Below, piece by piece: positions 17,691-26,909 of a DNA stretch of 59,957 nt. Both the position numbers and the translations under genes were made by a program. Within the stretch, counting starts at the first letter, position 1; every line of letters starts with the position of its first letter. The DNA comes from Rhodothermales bacterium (GTDB taxonomy: Bacteria; Bacteroidota; Rhodothermia; Rhodothermales; Bin80). The notes beneath the pieces are model-generated. The model ran no database searches. It was not told the origin of the DNA and saw only the letters and a list, made by a program, of their open reading frames with translations. Location of the stretch: positions 1 to 59,957 of the forward strand of contig JAJECE010000024.1 in the NCBI GenBank assembly GCA_022822185.1. Reading direction: 5' to 3'.

Positions 17691-19130
17691 CTAATATCCA
17701 AACCCAACTTTGCCAGGATTCATGATCCCGTTTGGATCTAGCGTTTTTTTGATCTTCTCCAGCAATGGCCATGCATCTCCATACTGGCGGCGCATGAAGC
17801 GTGAGAGCTTCAGTCCGACCCCATGATGCTCATTCACCATTCCACCGTTTTCCAGTACTGCGGTCATCGCCGTATTCCAAACCTGATTATGCAGTTTTAC
17901 GGCTTCACGGGCATCTTCGGGAGGATTCTGGATAATGAACCGTGTATAGACCATCACACCCCAGTGAAACCAGTGGGAAAAATGACCGATGAAGTCAATA
18001 TCCCACTCCTTGAACCCTTCTTCCACCGCCTTCTTTTCTGCAAAATAAAGCTTTTCGATTTTATCATAGGTGGTCACGGTTTCTGTGGTTCCGTACATCC
18101 AGGGCAGTTTCAGACTTTGGGGTGGATAATAAAAATCGTACCGCTGATTCCACCAGGCTTCTCCCAGTTCGCGCCCAAGATCTCTCGCCCCAAAACTATG
18201 AATGATCTCCATGGCTTTCTGCTCCTGCAGTGCCGCAATCTCTTGATCCCCATCAAACCCAATGACCATGTAAGCACCTTCCAGTTCGTATCCCAGAATT
18301 TTCTTTACCCGTGAGGCAGTTGACCTAGGATCATACAGGCGAATCACAAAAGGATCTAGTCGCCGTGTCATGATCTGGCGACCGGCTTCAAGTGCTTTTG
18401 TCAAGTCATCAAAGAGTACTGCACGAAGAAGGCGGCAGCTGGGCAGATAGTCCAGTTGCATTGTTGCTTCGGTGATCACGCCGAATGTGCCCTCAGATCC
18501 CAGGAAGAGACGATAAAAATCAGGCCCTGCCGCGTGTTGAGGTACAATTGGTGTACGCAAAATATGACCGTCGGGCAATACCACCTGCATCCGCAGCACA
18601 AGGTCCTCGGCTTTCCCGTACTTATTGCTGATGGTTCCTGTCCCACGCGGCGCTAAATATCCCCCAAGCGTTGCACAATTTGCCGATGCGGGATAATGTG
18701 GAAGCATGAGCCCCTTCTCGTTCACTGCCCATTCCAGCTGCTTCCCGTTGATCCCTGCTTCTGCGGTAACCGTGAGAGATTTTTCGTCAATCTCAATAAC
18801 CCGATTCATCCGTTTTGTATCCAGAATGATCCCTCCAAATACAGGTAAGGCACCACCTTGAGACCCGGACCCGCCTCCCCATGGAATAACCGGAATGCGA
18901 TAGCTGTTGGCAATCTTGAGAATTTCTGAAATCTCCTCTGCGTTCCCCGGGCGGACGATGTAGTCTGGCTTGCGCGGGGTTTCTCCGCGGTCAAGCCACA
19001 TCTGGGGCAGCCAGAACCAGTCCGTGGAATACACAAGCCGATCTGCTTCGTCGGTGGATACATTTGACTCGCCGACGATTTCTGCGAGTTCACTTCGAAT
19101 CATTTCGGGCTGCAGCCCTGTCCAGTCCAT
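17691..19130 (-). CDS. FAD-binding oxidoreductase, GlcD / D-lactate dehydrogenase-like
   Basis: A 479-residue FAD-linked oxidase of the glycolate oxidase GlcD family. FAD_binding_4 occupies roughly residues 50-220, with P-W-G-G-G-S-G-S-Q-G-G binding the pyrophosphate. A C-terminal FAD-oxidase_C domain holds N-E-H-H-G-V-G near residue 445 and an N-P-G-K end motif. Such enzymes oxidise 2-hydroxy acids or related sugar acids. It is the first gene of the operon with the Fe-S, UPF0261 and creatininase genes. The substrate is not evident. Confidence 0.88.
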   Translation of the reverse strand: MDWTGLQPEMIRSELAEIVGESNVSTDEADRLVYSTDWFWLPQMWLDRGETPRKPDYIVRPGNAEEISEILKIANSYRIPVIPWGGGSGSQGGALPVFGGIILDTKRMNRVIEIDEKSLTVTAEAGINGKQLEWAVNEKGLMLPHYPASANCATLGGYLAPRGTGTISNKYGKAEDLVLRMQVVLPDGHILRTPIVPQHAAGPDFYRLFLGSEGTFGVITEATMQLDYLPSCRLLRAVLFDDLTKALEAGRQIMTRRLDPFVIRLYDPRSTASRVKKILGYELEGAYMVIGFDGDQEIAALQEQKAMEIIHSFGARDLGRELGEAWWNQRYDFYYPPQSLKLPWMYGTTETVTTYDKIEKLYFAEKKAVEEGFKEWDIDFIGHFSHWFHWGVMVYTRFIIQNPPEDAREAVKLHNQVWNTAMTAVLENGGMVNEHHGVGLKLSRFMRRQYGDAWPLLEKIKKTLDPNGIMNPGKVGFGY

Positions 19131-19482
19131 CTTGGTCTTTGAGGAGATTTATTGGTTCTAACTGACGTTCTATCTCATGTGAACGCTTCCCGGCGTGTTC
19201 CGAAACGCATATTCTTTGCCTCATCCAGCGGGCACATCAGATATCCTGGAATACCGCCTTGATAATCTGGGGGTTGGATTGGACTTGGTGCACCAAAGAC
19301 CTTATAAGCGTGAACATTCCGGGAACCGGCTGAATTGTACATTCGCAGTATTTGCTTTTTCATACTGCATTCTACTGCGAAACTCCAGGAACCATATTTT
19401 CCAGGTCACGCAATGATAAAGTATCAGTTTCGTATAATGGGAATCTGCAACATCCCTTGTCACTAAGATACGAACGATTATC
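19131..19482. other. Divergent intergenic region
   Basis: A 352-bp gap between the divergent oxidase operon and the ThuA gene. It should contain both promoters. I see no clear operator or consensus promoter and no ORF I can support. Confidence 0.35.
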
Positions 19483-20361
19483 ATGTTACACCTACTTTGG
19501 GGACTGGCACTGATCCTCGGGATTCCCGATCAATCCTCGGTGCTGATTGTGTCGGGGCAGAACAATCACGATTGGGAGCGCACTATTGTCCATCTTGAGC
19601 GCACGCTTCTGGACGCAGAGATATTTTCTGTTGATGTGACCTTGACTCCAGGCAAGGATGCTGATCCAGATGCCTGGGAGGCCTGGAACCCCGATTTTGG
19701 CTCCTATGATGTGGTCCTGCTGGCCTACAATGGAGAGATGTGGCCGGAGCGCGTACGAAAAAGTTTTGAGGAGTATGTTTCAAAAGGCGGAAGCGTTCTG
19801 GTTCAGCATGCGGCAAACAATCCCTTCCCGGAATGGGAGGCTTATGAGGCAATGGTTGGACTGTTATGGAGAGGTCAAGACACGGGATATGGTGCCTATT
19901 GGGACGAGGTGCAGGGGGTAGTCCGTATGGCTCCAGGGGAGGATCGCGGTGCAGGGCACGGGCGGCTGCATGACTGGACCATTACAACCCGGGACTCCGA
20001 ACATCCGATCATGGCAGGATTACCCGAAATCTGGTTACATCCTCACGACGAACTTTATCATGGTCAGCGTGGTCCGGCGGAAGGATTAAATGTGCTTGCC
20101 ACTGCGTGGAGTGACACGGAGTCTGGCGGGACTGGACGGCACGAACTCATGGTCTGGTGGACCGAATTTGGTCAGGGCAGAGTATTGACCTTCCTGCCCG
20201 GTCATTTATGGGGTGGACAGGAGGATGATCGTGCACTCCGGTGCGTGGGATTCCGGACGCTGCTTCAGCGAGGTACCGAATGGCTGGCAACAGGTGCGGT
20301 AACCTTGCCGGTGCCGGAGGATTTCCCGACGGAGGGGGGGATTTCGGTCATCGGTAAATGA
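19483..20361 (+). CDS. ThuA-like domain protein, exported
   Basis: A 292-residue ThuA/trehalose-utilisation domain protein with a class-I-glutamine-amidotransferase-like fold. It has a short hydrophobic N-terminal segment that may be a signal peptide. Fold landmarks are V-L-I-V-S-G-Q-N-N-H-D-W, the V-L-L-A-Y-N-G-E strand, the V-L-V-Q-H-A-A-N-N loop, H-P-H-D-E-L-Y near residue 187 and a final L-P-G-H-L-W. In Bacteroidota and Planctomycetes such domains occur in secreted glycoside-processing proteins; the reaction is unproven. A second ThuA protein lies at 29559-30503. Confidence 0.82.
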   Translation: MLHLLWGLALILGIPDQSSVLIVSGQNNHDWERTIVHLERTLLDAEIFSVDVTLTPGKDADPDAWEAWNPDFGSYDVVLLAYNGEMWPERVRKSFEEYVSKGGSVLVQHAANNPFPEWEAYEAMVGLLWRGQDTGYGAYWDEVQGVVRMAPGEDRGAGHGRLHDWTITTRDSEHPIMAGLPEIWLHPHDELYHGQRGPAEGLNVLATAWSDTESGGTGRHELMVWWTEFGQGRVLTFLPGHLWGGQEDDRALRCVGFRTLLQRGTEWLATGAVTLPVPEDFPTEGGISVIGK

Positions 20362-20531
20362 ATTGATTTGAATTTAGTCGGCAAAATGCATCACATCCTG
20401 AACCCTCTGACTTCTTGATGCGTGCCTTATCAAGGAGCAGACCAAGTTTTTCTGAAATGTATAGGTTAACAACCGTCAATTCATGCTGTGTGACATCAAA
20501 TTCTGCAAAGATGCAACTGCAATCAGTTCCG

Positions 20532-21155
20532 TTATTTTTGAAAACGGAATTTGTTGCGTAGTTGGAACAGGTCAATTCGTGCCCAGCAGCGAGAACTCAG
20601 ATGGTGCCCCTGTCCAGGGAAAGATCCATGGATCACCTTGATTCCTCTCGTCTCCAGGAATTCGGCTAAGGTACAAAGTCTGCATCTGAAGAGACGAGTA
20701 CGGCTACATCATAATCATCGGCCCCCGCCAATGTAATCATATCTGTCGCAATCCGTACGTCGACTCCTTTTTCTTGAGTTCCCCGCATATCAGCCCTACA
20801 TTTTGGGCAAGCCTTCACCTTAGCGTTACACCGCGGACATTCTGGATAATTTTTCTTCCGATGCCTGGCAAACATATGAGCGGTCACCCCCGGCAGCATA
20901 GCAACTAACTTATTTACCCACTCTTTACGCTTATACCCCTGCTCTGTAGGACCATAGGATCCATAGAATTTAAGCCCCCTGAAATTCCACCGGCTGTGAT
21001 GTTTGAATGACTTCGGATGTTGCCTGAACAAGGACAGGCCCGATCTTTTCCCAATCATTCTTAAATTTATTATCCATGGCACGCATTGAAAGTTCAAAAT
21101 TCCAATAGTCAAGGAAAATACGAATACGGCAATGTGATGTGTCTGACAATCTCAT
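20532..21155 (-). pseudogene. NYN-domain (LabA/DUF88-like) protein with zinc ribbon, two frameshifts
   Basis: Three frames together give one NYN-domain protein. The N-terminus from ATG 21155 carries I-F-L-D-Y-W-N-F-E. The frame then shifts in a run of five G near 20980 (four would keep it open) and continues as L-K-F-Y-G-S-Y-G-P. Next come a four-cysteine ribbon (C-P-R-C and C-P-K-C), D-V-R-I-A-T-D-M and S-S-D-A-D-F-V-P. A second shift near 20667 is needed before the rest, A-E-F-L-E-T-R-G-I-K-V-I-H. NYN proteins are PIN-fold RNases; the catalytic aspartates are still legible. Two shifts argue for a pseudogene, although assembly errors in homopolymers are possible. Confidence 0.7.
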
Positions 21156-21161
21156 ACAAAA

Positions 21162-21182
21162 AAGGACGCTCAAAGCGTCCTT
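21162..21182 (-). terminator. Rho-independent terminator, leftward
   Basis: A perfect 9-bp stem, AAGGACGCT with AGCGTCCTT, and a 3-base loop. On the minus strand the stem is followed by a run of T, so it would end leftward transcripts arriving from the right, just before the NYN reading frame begins. Confidence 0.75.
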
Positions 21183-21460
21183 AGATTATTCGGGGCCCTT
21201 TGATTCCAGTTCGGAGGGTGACCCGAGGGTTAGATCAGTACCTAGTATAGACAATTACGATCAATTATGCAAAAATGTTTCAAAGAGAACCGGCCTCACA
21301 GTGACTTTTGTGTATTCAGACGAATCCTCGGAGCGACGTTATCGTCCGTTTTCCGGGAGAGAACTGAGCCTATTCGGTCCAAAAACCAAGGAACATCCTT
21401 TCTTGCTCCTGATTTTGGAGCCGTAACGGAGGTGATTTCCATACGGCTACCGGTTGAGTG

Positions 21461-21632
21461 TTGGGTTCGTGGAGGGAGGCCGGGACTACGTTTGTACGGA
21501 CTTCAGATATCTCATGGCCTGACCCACAGAATGCCATTCAATGCTAACTTACCTATAAACGTATCGCTTTGAAATCATATGGATGTACCGACGTCGTAAA
21601 GAAGCCCGTCACAGTAACCAGGCTTTCTCCCA
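21461..21632 (-). pseudogene. Relic of the 3' part of a ThuA gene
   Basis: About 170 bp align along their length with 29614-29785, inside the ThuA gene at 29559-30503. Shared words include CTCATGGCC, GAAATCATA and GTCGTAAAGAA in the same order and spacing. Frameshifts prevent translation. It is a decayed second copy or the scar of a duplication. Confidence 0.65.
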
Positions 21633-21904
21633 CAATCACCGTCCCCTCATTCTCTGTTCCCTCTGTGGACAAAATCCTTTCTTAGTTGTCATCATCCGCC
21701 TTCTCATTTGACGCTAGCTAGATACCGAAACTCAACCGGGCCTGAAGCCTTAGGTACCTCTGATACGACATGGACGAGTAATTTCCGTATCTTTCCAGTC
21801 AGCAGAAAACTCCAGATCCCGAGCAATACGAACATCCATATTCCCCATTAATCAAGAAAAACGCAAACACAATACTTGGCATGATTGGCTTCTTAAGCAC
21901 AAAA

Positions 21905-21937
21905 AACCCCAAGGAATCTATACACATCCTTGGGGTT
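21905..21937 (-). terminator. Rho-independent terminator for the helicase/coiled-coil operon
   Basis: A perfect 11-bp stem, AACCCCAAGGA with TCCTTGGGGTT, and an 11-base loop. On the minus strand it is followed by six T. It lies about 350 bp downstream of the coiled-coil gene and is the likely end of the nuclease-helicase/coiled-coil transcript. Confidence 0.75.
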
Positions 21938-21940
21938 CTG

Positions 21941-22034
21941 ATCAGTCGGAAGCCCTTTAGTCCATTCCGGAGGGACATTCCGAGGGTTCAATCAGTCGGA
22001 AGCCCTTTAGCCCATTCCGGAGGGACATTCCGAG
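21941..22034. repeat. Two tandem 44-bp repeats, 50-bp period
   Basis: ATCAGTCGGAAGCCCTTTAG followed by a second half with CCATTCCGGAGGGACATTCC is present at 21941-21984 and 21991-22034, differing at one position. A third, degenerate copy lies at about 21198-21241. Each unit contains the palindrome TCCGGA. Function unknown; the repeats sit directly beside the operon terminator. Confidence 0.75.
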
Positions 22035-22284
22035 ACCACGATTGCACACAATATAATGTGTACTGATCAATTGTGCAAATAGTTGCAACAACACGACATG
22101 CCCGCCTTATGGCAGCATTAATTAGAAGATATTAGCAACTAAGTGATCTTGATTCAACCTCCCATCTGCCCAGACCCAGCAAGACCTTGTAACTTCGTTC
22201 TGCCTCGTCGATTGCTCATTAGATCCTTGCTGGTTTCACTTATGGAGATCTTCAACCAGCACTTAAATTACTGATAGCCTCGTA

Positions 22285-23070
22285 TTACCCCTTCCGTCTT
22301 CCAAAGATACCCTCCCACACGGATCGGGGTGCTAATCGTTCAATAATTTCTTCAGCGCTGGCATCAACATGACCACGAAGCATTTCTTGTTCAGATCTCA
22401 TGCCTTTCTCAATTTTGTTACATTCACCGCTAATCCGCTCACCAGTAGCGTCAACATGGGCACGTAACGATTTTTGTTCTACGCTCATTTTCTCTTGGAT
22501 TTTATTACACTCACCACTGACTCGTTTAGCAGTAGCATCAACATGGGCGCGTAGCGATTTTTGTTCTGCGCTCATCTTCTCTTGGATTTTGTTACACTCG
22601 CCGCTAATGCGCTCACCAGTAGCATCAACATGGGCACGTAGCGATTCTTGCTCGGTTCTGACCCTTTCAGCCGTGGCATCAATATGGACACGTAATGCTT
22701 CTTGGCCAGCATTAGCATTTTCCCGAAATTGCTTGAATTCACTCTCAAGTTGACTGATTTGCTTTGTGATTTGATCAAAGCTTTTATTATGGACAGAAAG
22801 GTCTGTTTGTCGTAACATTTCAGTTACATCTCGCAACACAGATACCACATCAATGAATTCTTTCGTTGCATTTTTGACCTCCTGGGCAAACTCAGATACG
22901 ATAGAATTTGTCTCGTGAAGTCCTTTACTAGCTTCATTAATTGATTCCTGAAGCGATTCGTGCTTTTCAAGCTTACTGACCACGGAAGCAGCACGTTCTT
23001 CGGTTATCTGAAGCCGACTTGCGACTTCAGCCAGTAACGTCTGATTATTCTTGGTGATTGATTCACTCAT
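22285..23070 (-). CDS. Coiled-coil protein with 29-residue repeats, partner of the helicase
   Basis: A 261-residue protein, predicted helical throughout, with no signal peptide or membrane segment. Residues 140-240 consist of four copies (the last partial) of a 29-residue unit starting E-Q-x-S-L-R-A-H-V-D-A-T and containing G-E-C-N-K-I. The short C-terminus ends in W-E-G-I-F-G-R-R-K-G. The gene starts 16 bp after the stop of the nuclease-helicase gene, so the two form an operon ended by the terminator at 21905-21937. It may be a structural or sensor partner that oligomerises the helicase; this is inference. I recognise no family. Confidence 0.75.
   Translation of the reverse strand: MSESITKNNQTLLAEVASRLQITEERAASVVSKLEKHESLQESINEASKGLHETNSIVSEFAQEVKNATKEFIDVVSVLRDVTEMLRQTDLSVHNKSFDQITKQISQLESEFKQFRENANAGQEALRVHIDATAERVRTEQESLRAHVDATGERISGECNKIQEKMSAEQKSLRAHVDATAKRVSGECNKIQEKMSVEQKSLRAHVDATGERISGECNKIEKGMRSEQEMLRGHVDASAEEIIERLAPRSVWEGIFGRRKG
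22351..22653 (-). repeat. 87-bp coding repeats inside the coiled-coil gene
   Basis: Three full and one partial 87-bp units, corresponding to the 29-residue protein repeat. Sequence identity between units is high at the DNA level, so copy number may vary by recombination or slippage. Confidence 0.75.
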
Positions 23071-23086
23071 TTTAGATTGTTATATA

Positions 23087-26000
23087 TCAAATTATACTTT
23101 GGATTTTCCCGAATTCTTGAATCCTATTATCCCAAACATTTTCTATTTTTTGTAGAAGTTGATCTAGGCGAAACTGATCCAAAACAACCCGAGTATTGGT
23201 GTTATTACCATGGCAACCGTGATTCAACAAAGCCTCCCAGACAAATTGATGATCAGGTCTGCTACTATTCTCTACTGCATCACGAAGGGCGACTGAAAGG
23301 GCTAACTCAAGTTGTTCAGGCTTGATCCCTGCACTAGATGAATCGATATCAGTCATATGTGTTAGGCGGAACAATCTCTGAACTGCATCCCCAACATGAT
23401 CTGGTGCAATATCATATTTTTCAATTCCAACCATTATCGCACGAGTAATGTTTGTAGATGCCACGTTCCAATAATAATCGGAGGCCATCGTCTCAACCAC
23501 TCCACGAACGAGAAGCAATCCAGGGTGATCGGCATAAGATTCAAGAGCACGTATACATATCCCCCGAAGTTCACCGGCTTCTATTGAATTTTCAACCTTA
23601 CCTACGAGGTCAATCCATTCATGCATATCAACCCGTTCGCGCTGAAGCAACTCGTCAATCTTTTCATAATCAATTCCTTCCTGTAAATAATCAAGCAATC
23701 GAGTACGAACTTCAGCATCTGACTTGGATTGTCTGGCAAGGAGAATCGCTTCTTGTATTGCTCTGCGCCTTGCACGCTCAACTTCATCGTAGGTAAATTC
23801 AATCCAAAAACTAGCTAATTCTGTGAGAGCTTTGCAACGTTCTACCGGATTAATTTTAGAAATTTTCCGTTGGATCGGTCTAAACTTGCCAGGAGCAACA
23901 CTCCTTACGTAATCAAGAAAATGATCACAAAATTTTTGAAAATTAAATTTTTTAGTTTTGATTTCGAATTTTTGACTACCAAAATCTACGGTGTAATCCT
24001 CTACATATCCCAACTTGTATAGGCGATATATTGATTTTTCCTCGGTATCAGAGAACGCCAATCTAATACTGGATGCTGTCTTATCTTTGACAATTTTTTT
24101 GATAAGATTTTCTACATTCTTGAGTTCACTTGATATACCTGGGAATCCATTTAGATGGAAATAAATTGCCCGGGTAATATCATCCCACAAATTGTAGTCA
24201 GCAGTTAGTTTTTGATGCAATTCTCTTAGATCATCTAAGTCTAAATCAGGATCTAAGAGTTGATCTGACCGAGATGCTTCCAATTCTTGAAAGATGAGTA
24301 TTGATTGTGCTTTCTGCTGGTCCCGACCTGCACGCCCGACTTCTTGATAATACTGTTCAAGTGAACTCGGTACACCATAGTGGATCGTATAACGAATATT
24401 TGGTTTATCAATACCCATTCCATATGCCTTGGTAGCCACCAAAACGGGCACTTGGTTTTGCTTGAACTTTCGAGCATTCATGTGCTTGGTCTGGTTCCAT
24501 TCCTCCCGCTCTTGGAATGAATTTGGCGGTTTACCGGAATAGGCGGTTGTTTTCACCGGAATAGTATTGTGTACACATCGTCGGACACTGTCAATTCCTG
24601 CCGTGCCTGAAACTGTGGGGACAAAGATGATCCCAGAATTCGTCTTCCCTCCACATGCCCTGTAGTACTCTGTAACCGGAAGCCCCCATTCAGTTGGCAG
24701 CCGCCGCAATTCTCCCTTCAATTTTGCAACCGCATCACCAGGGGAAGTCCTGATAACCTTGAATTTGATTTCCTTCCGATCAAATGACTCAGGACGAATG
24801 AGTGAATCCGAGCGATCCGTTTTAATTTCTAGATCTTTAATCATGTCCCGGAGCACCGCACGCGAAGCAGTGCCAGTCAGAGCAAGCAGCGGAGGTCCAG
24901 TATCGTCTTCCGAAAAAGATAAAGTCTTAAGATTGTTTCTCAGGCTTAAATAGGAAGGCCGAAAATCATGCCCCCATTCCGAAACACAATGTGCTTCGTC
25001 AACAACTGCAAGATTAATAGAGTTCCGCTCGGTCAACGACTTAATAGCTTCTCGAAACCGCGGATTCTGAAGACGTTCTGGGGACGTTAGGACGAACTGA
25101 TAATTCCCCCTTTCAATGAGCCGAACATTTTGCTCCTGAACGACTGCGTCAGTGGAAAATATTGCTATCGCCCTATCAATGCCGTATAATTGAAGTCCTT
25201 CCACTTGGTCTTCCATCAGCGCTACCAAAGGATCAATGACTAAGGTCAGCCCCGGCATAAGCATACCAGCAAGTTGGTAAATTATACTCTTTCCTCCACC
25301 CGTGGGAAGCAATACAATTGTGTCAATATGTCTGAGGGCGTTCATCAATGCCTGAGCCTGTCCTTCACGGAACTCACGCTTTCGATACAGATGCCCAAGA
25401 AAAAGACGAAGTGCTTTATGAATACTGGTCTGATTCTCGTTGTCTTTTAACGCCGATCTACGCATCTTTAATGGCGAGGCTGGAGATGCAACTAACTCAA
25501 CCGGCAGATAGGTTGACCGGATTATACAATCAGTTTTATTGTTATCCCTAACCGTATGAAAGGGACTGAAACGAATCTCCGATGTAACTGTGAAACGATC
25601 ATATTCTTGTGATATATTTTCAGATGCCTGGGATCTCTGGTATCTAAGACTGGCACTAAGCCAATCTTTCACACTTCCATCGTCAAGTTCAATGGAGCAG
25701 GAAATTGGAGAGACCTGTGTGCCATAGATTATATCAATCGCTTCAAGCATGCCCAGTAAATCATAGATACCAGCTACCGAAGGAGAGCGTGCATTCTTAA
25801 TCCTTATTTTCCAGTTTCTACCAGGCCGTAACCACCCCCGCCAAACTGCCTTTGATACAGCCAACTGGATCTTGGAGGCTTTGGTACAACTCATAACAAA
25901 ATCCGCCAAATTCTGGTCTTCTTCCGATGGTTTTGGTCTAGAGAAAAGTCCCTTTAAATGACGGCGGATACGATTGAGATTTACCCCTGTCCCATCATTT

Positions 26001-26890
26001 AACTCCTTAACCGAAACTCGAACGACCTCAATACCGATCAATCTAAGAGCCTCATCACGGCTAGCGTCTATTTTAAGAGAATTCTGGTGTTGAAACCCAT
26101 CTATCTCAATGACGATTGGTGGAGAAAATGGATGACAAAAAAGGAAGTCACCTTGCCTAGACTCAATAACTTCTTCATTATTCATCCTCTTTCCCATTGA
26201 CTGAAGTAGCGCTCTAAACGGTACTTGAGGAATAAACCAATGTCCAGCCGACTCCCCCAACTCCTGTGGAACCCATTCATTGAGGAATTTATGTTCTTCT
26301 ATGCTACCCAAAGTTAAATCATGGCGAGTAAGGGAATAACTGAATACATCGTTAAGTTTAAATTCTGGCCGACCAATCATAGCCCCCAGAATACGAACAG
26401 GATCCGGACGCAAATCTGTTTTCCAGCCTACTTCGGGGGCATTTACCTCCATTTCCTCAACGGAATCAGATAAACCATACAGTTTGAGAGCTTCACGTTC
26501 GATCCTAAAAGTTGGAAAGGGCGTATTCCCTCGCATTAGAAGTTTTTCTAATATGCTTGCAGCGAAGAGTGAATCTTCATTCTCCAAACGATTCCGATCC
26601 CTTTTCATCAGGTAGACAGTTTGAGAAAGTATCTTTCTGATACTTTCCATTGAATCTCTGATTTCTTCCAATTCGGAAATACCAGCGCCATTGTTGGTAA
26701 ACTTTGATATGTGATCACAACGAAATAAACTCCGCGTCAAAGTACTAGGGCACGAACCAATCGGAACATAATCAGCGAAGTACATGCCGCGATCCCCAAA
26801 CTCTTCCCATTCCACTGGTATTGGATCTGGCTTAGATTCGTGGACAATAGGCATTACTTCCTCTGCCACGGGTATATTCCAATGCTCCAT
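23087..26890 (-). CDS. RecQ-family helicase fused to Vsr/DUF559-like nuclease
   Basis: A 1267-residue protein. Residues about 245-300 carry a PD-(D/E)XK signature of the Vsr/DUF559 type: Asp near 249, then V-I-E-I-D-G-F-Q-H and a R-D-E-A-L-R-L-I-G-I-E-V-V-R-V helix-strand. Residues about 490-900 are a RecQ superfamily 2 core with Walker A L-L-P-T-G-G-G-K-S near 530, D-E-A-H near 632 followed by C-V-S-E-W-G-H-D-F-R-P, A-L-T-G-T-A, and motif VI Y-Y-Q-E-V-G-R-A-G-R-D. The N-terminal 200 residues and the C-terminal 350 have no family I recognise; no zinc ribbon or HRDC domain is evident. ATG 26890 is preferred to the TTG one codon upstream. The DNA is visibly more AT-rich than its metabolic neighbours, which suggests transfer. 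Probably an anti-phage effector with the coiled-coil partner. Confidence 0.85.
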   Translation of the reverse strand: MEHWNIPVAEEVMPIVHESKPDPIPVEWEEFGDRGMYFADYVPIGSCPSTLTRSLFRCDHISKFTNNGAGISELEEIRDSMESIRKILSQTVYLMKRDRNRLENEDSLFAASILEKLLMRGNTPFPTFRIEREALKLYGLSDSVEEMEVNAPEVGWKTDLRPDPVRILGAMIGRPEFKLNDVFSYSLTRHDLTLGSIEEHKFLNEWVPQELGESAGHWFIPQVPFRALLQSMGKRMNNEEVIESRQGDFLFCHPFSPPIVIEIDGFQHQNSLKIDASRDEALRLIGIEVVRVSVKELNDGTGVNLNRIRRHLKGLFSRPKPSEEDQNLADFVMSCTKASKIQLAVSKAVWRGWLRPGRNWKIRIKNARSPSVAGIYDLLGMLEAIDIIYGTQVSPISCSIELDDGSVKDWLSASLRYQRSQASENISQEYDRFTVTSEIRFSPFHTVRDNNKTDCIIRSTYLPVELVASPASPLKMRRSALKDNENQTSIHKALRLFLGHLYRKREFREGQAQALMNALRHIDTIVLLPTGGGKSIIYQLAGMLMPGLTLVIDPLVALMEDQVEGLQLYGIDRAIAIFSTDAVVQEQNVRLIERGNYQFVLTSPERLQNPRFREAIKSLTERNSINLAVVDEAHCVSEWGHDFRPSYLSLRNNLKTLSFSEDDTGPPLLALTGTASRAVLRDMIKDLEIKTDRSDSLIRPESFDRKEIKFKVIRTSPGDAVAKLKGELRRLPTEWGLPVTEYYRACGGKTNSGIIFVPTVSGTAGIDSVRRCVHNTIPVKTTAYSGKPPNSFQEREEWNQTKHMNARKFKQNQVPVLVATKAYGMGIDKPNIRYTIHYGVPSSLEQYYQEVGRAGRDQQKAQSILIFQELEASRSDQLLDPDLDLDDLRELHQKLTADYNLWDDITRAIYFHLNGFPGISSELKNVENLIKKIVKDKTASSIRLAFSDTEEKSIYRLYKLGYVEDYTVDFGSQKFEIKTKKFNFQKFCDHFLDYVRSVAPGKFRPIQRKISKINPVERCKALTELASFWIEFTYDEVERARRRAIQEAILLARQSKSDAEVRTRLLDYLQEGIDYEKIDELLQRERVDMHEWIDLVGKVENSIEAGELRGICIRALESYADHPGLLLVRGVVETMASDYYWNVASTNITRAIMVGIEKYDIAPDHVGDAVQRLFRLTHMTDIDSSSAGIKPEQLELALSVALRDAVENSSRPDHQFVWEALLNHGCHGNNTNTRVVLDQFRLDQLLQKIENVWDNRIQEFGKIQSII

Positions 26891-26909
26891 CAACTAAAAT
26901 TTTAGTGGT

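Larger units (their letters stand above)
21183..22284. other. 1.1-kb region without intact genes
   Basis: It contains a relic of a ThuA gene (21461-21632), a leftward terminator (21905-21937) and two tandem 44-bp repeats (21941-22034) with a degenerate third copy at about 21198-21241. No intact ORF is supported. Confidence 0.6.

Noticed and set aside
21198..22034. Integron attC sites or a tRNA-like arm in the 44-bp repeats
   Set aside because: A GTT-R-R-R-Y-like word and a GGTTCAATC stretch occur, but no paired core sites, no integrase and no cloverleaf can be drawn.
21941..22034. CRISPR array
   Set aside because: Only two tandem units with a 6-bp gap; no spacers and no cas genes.
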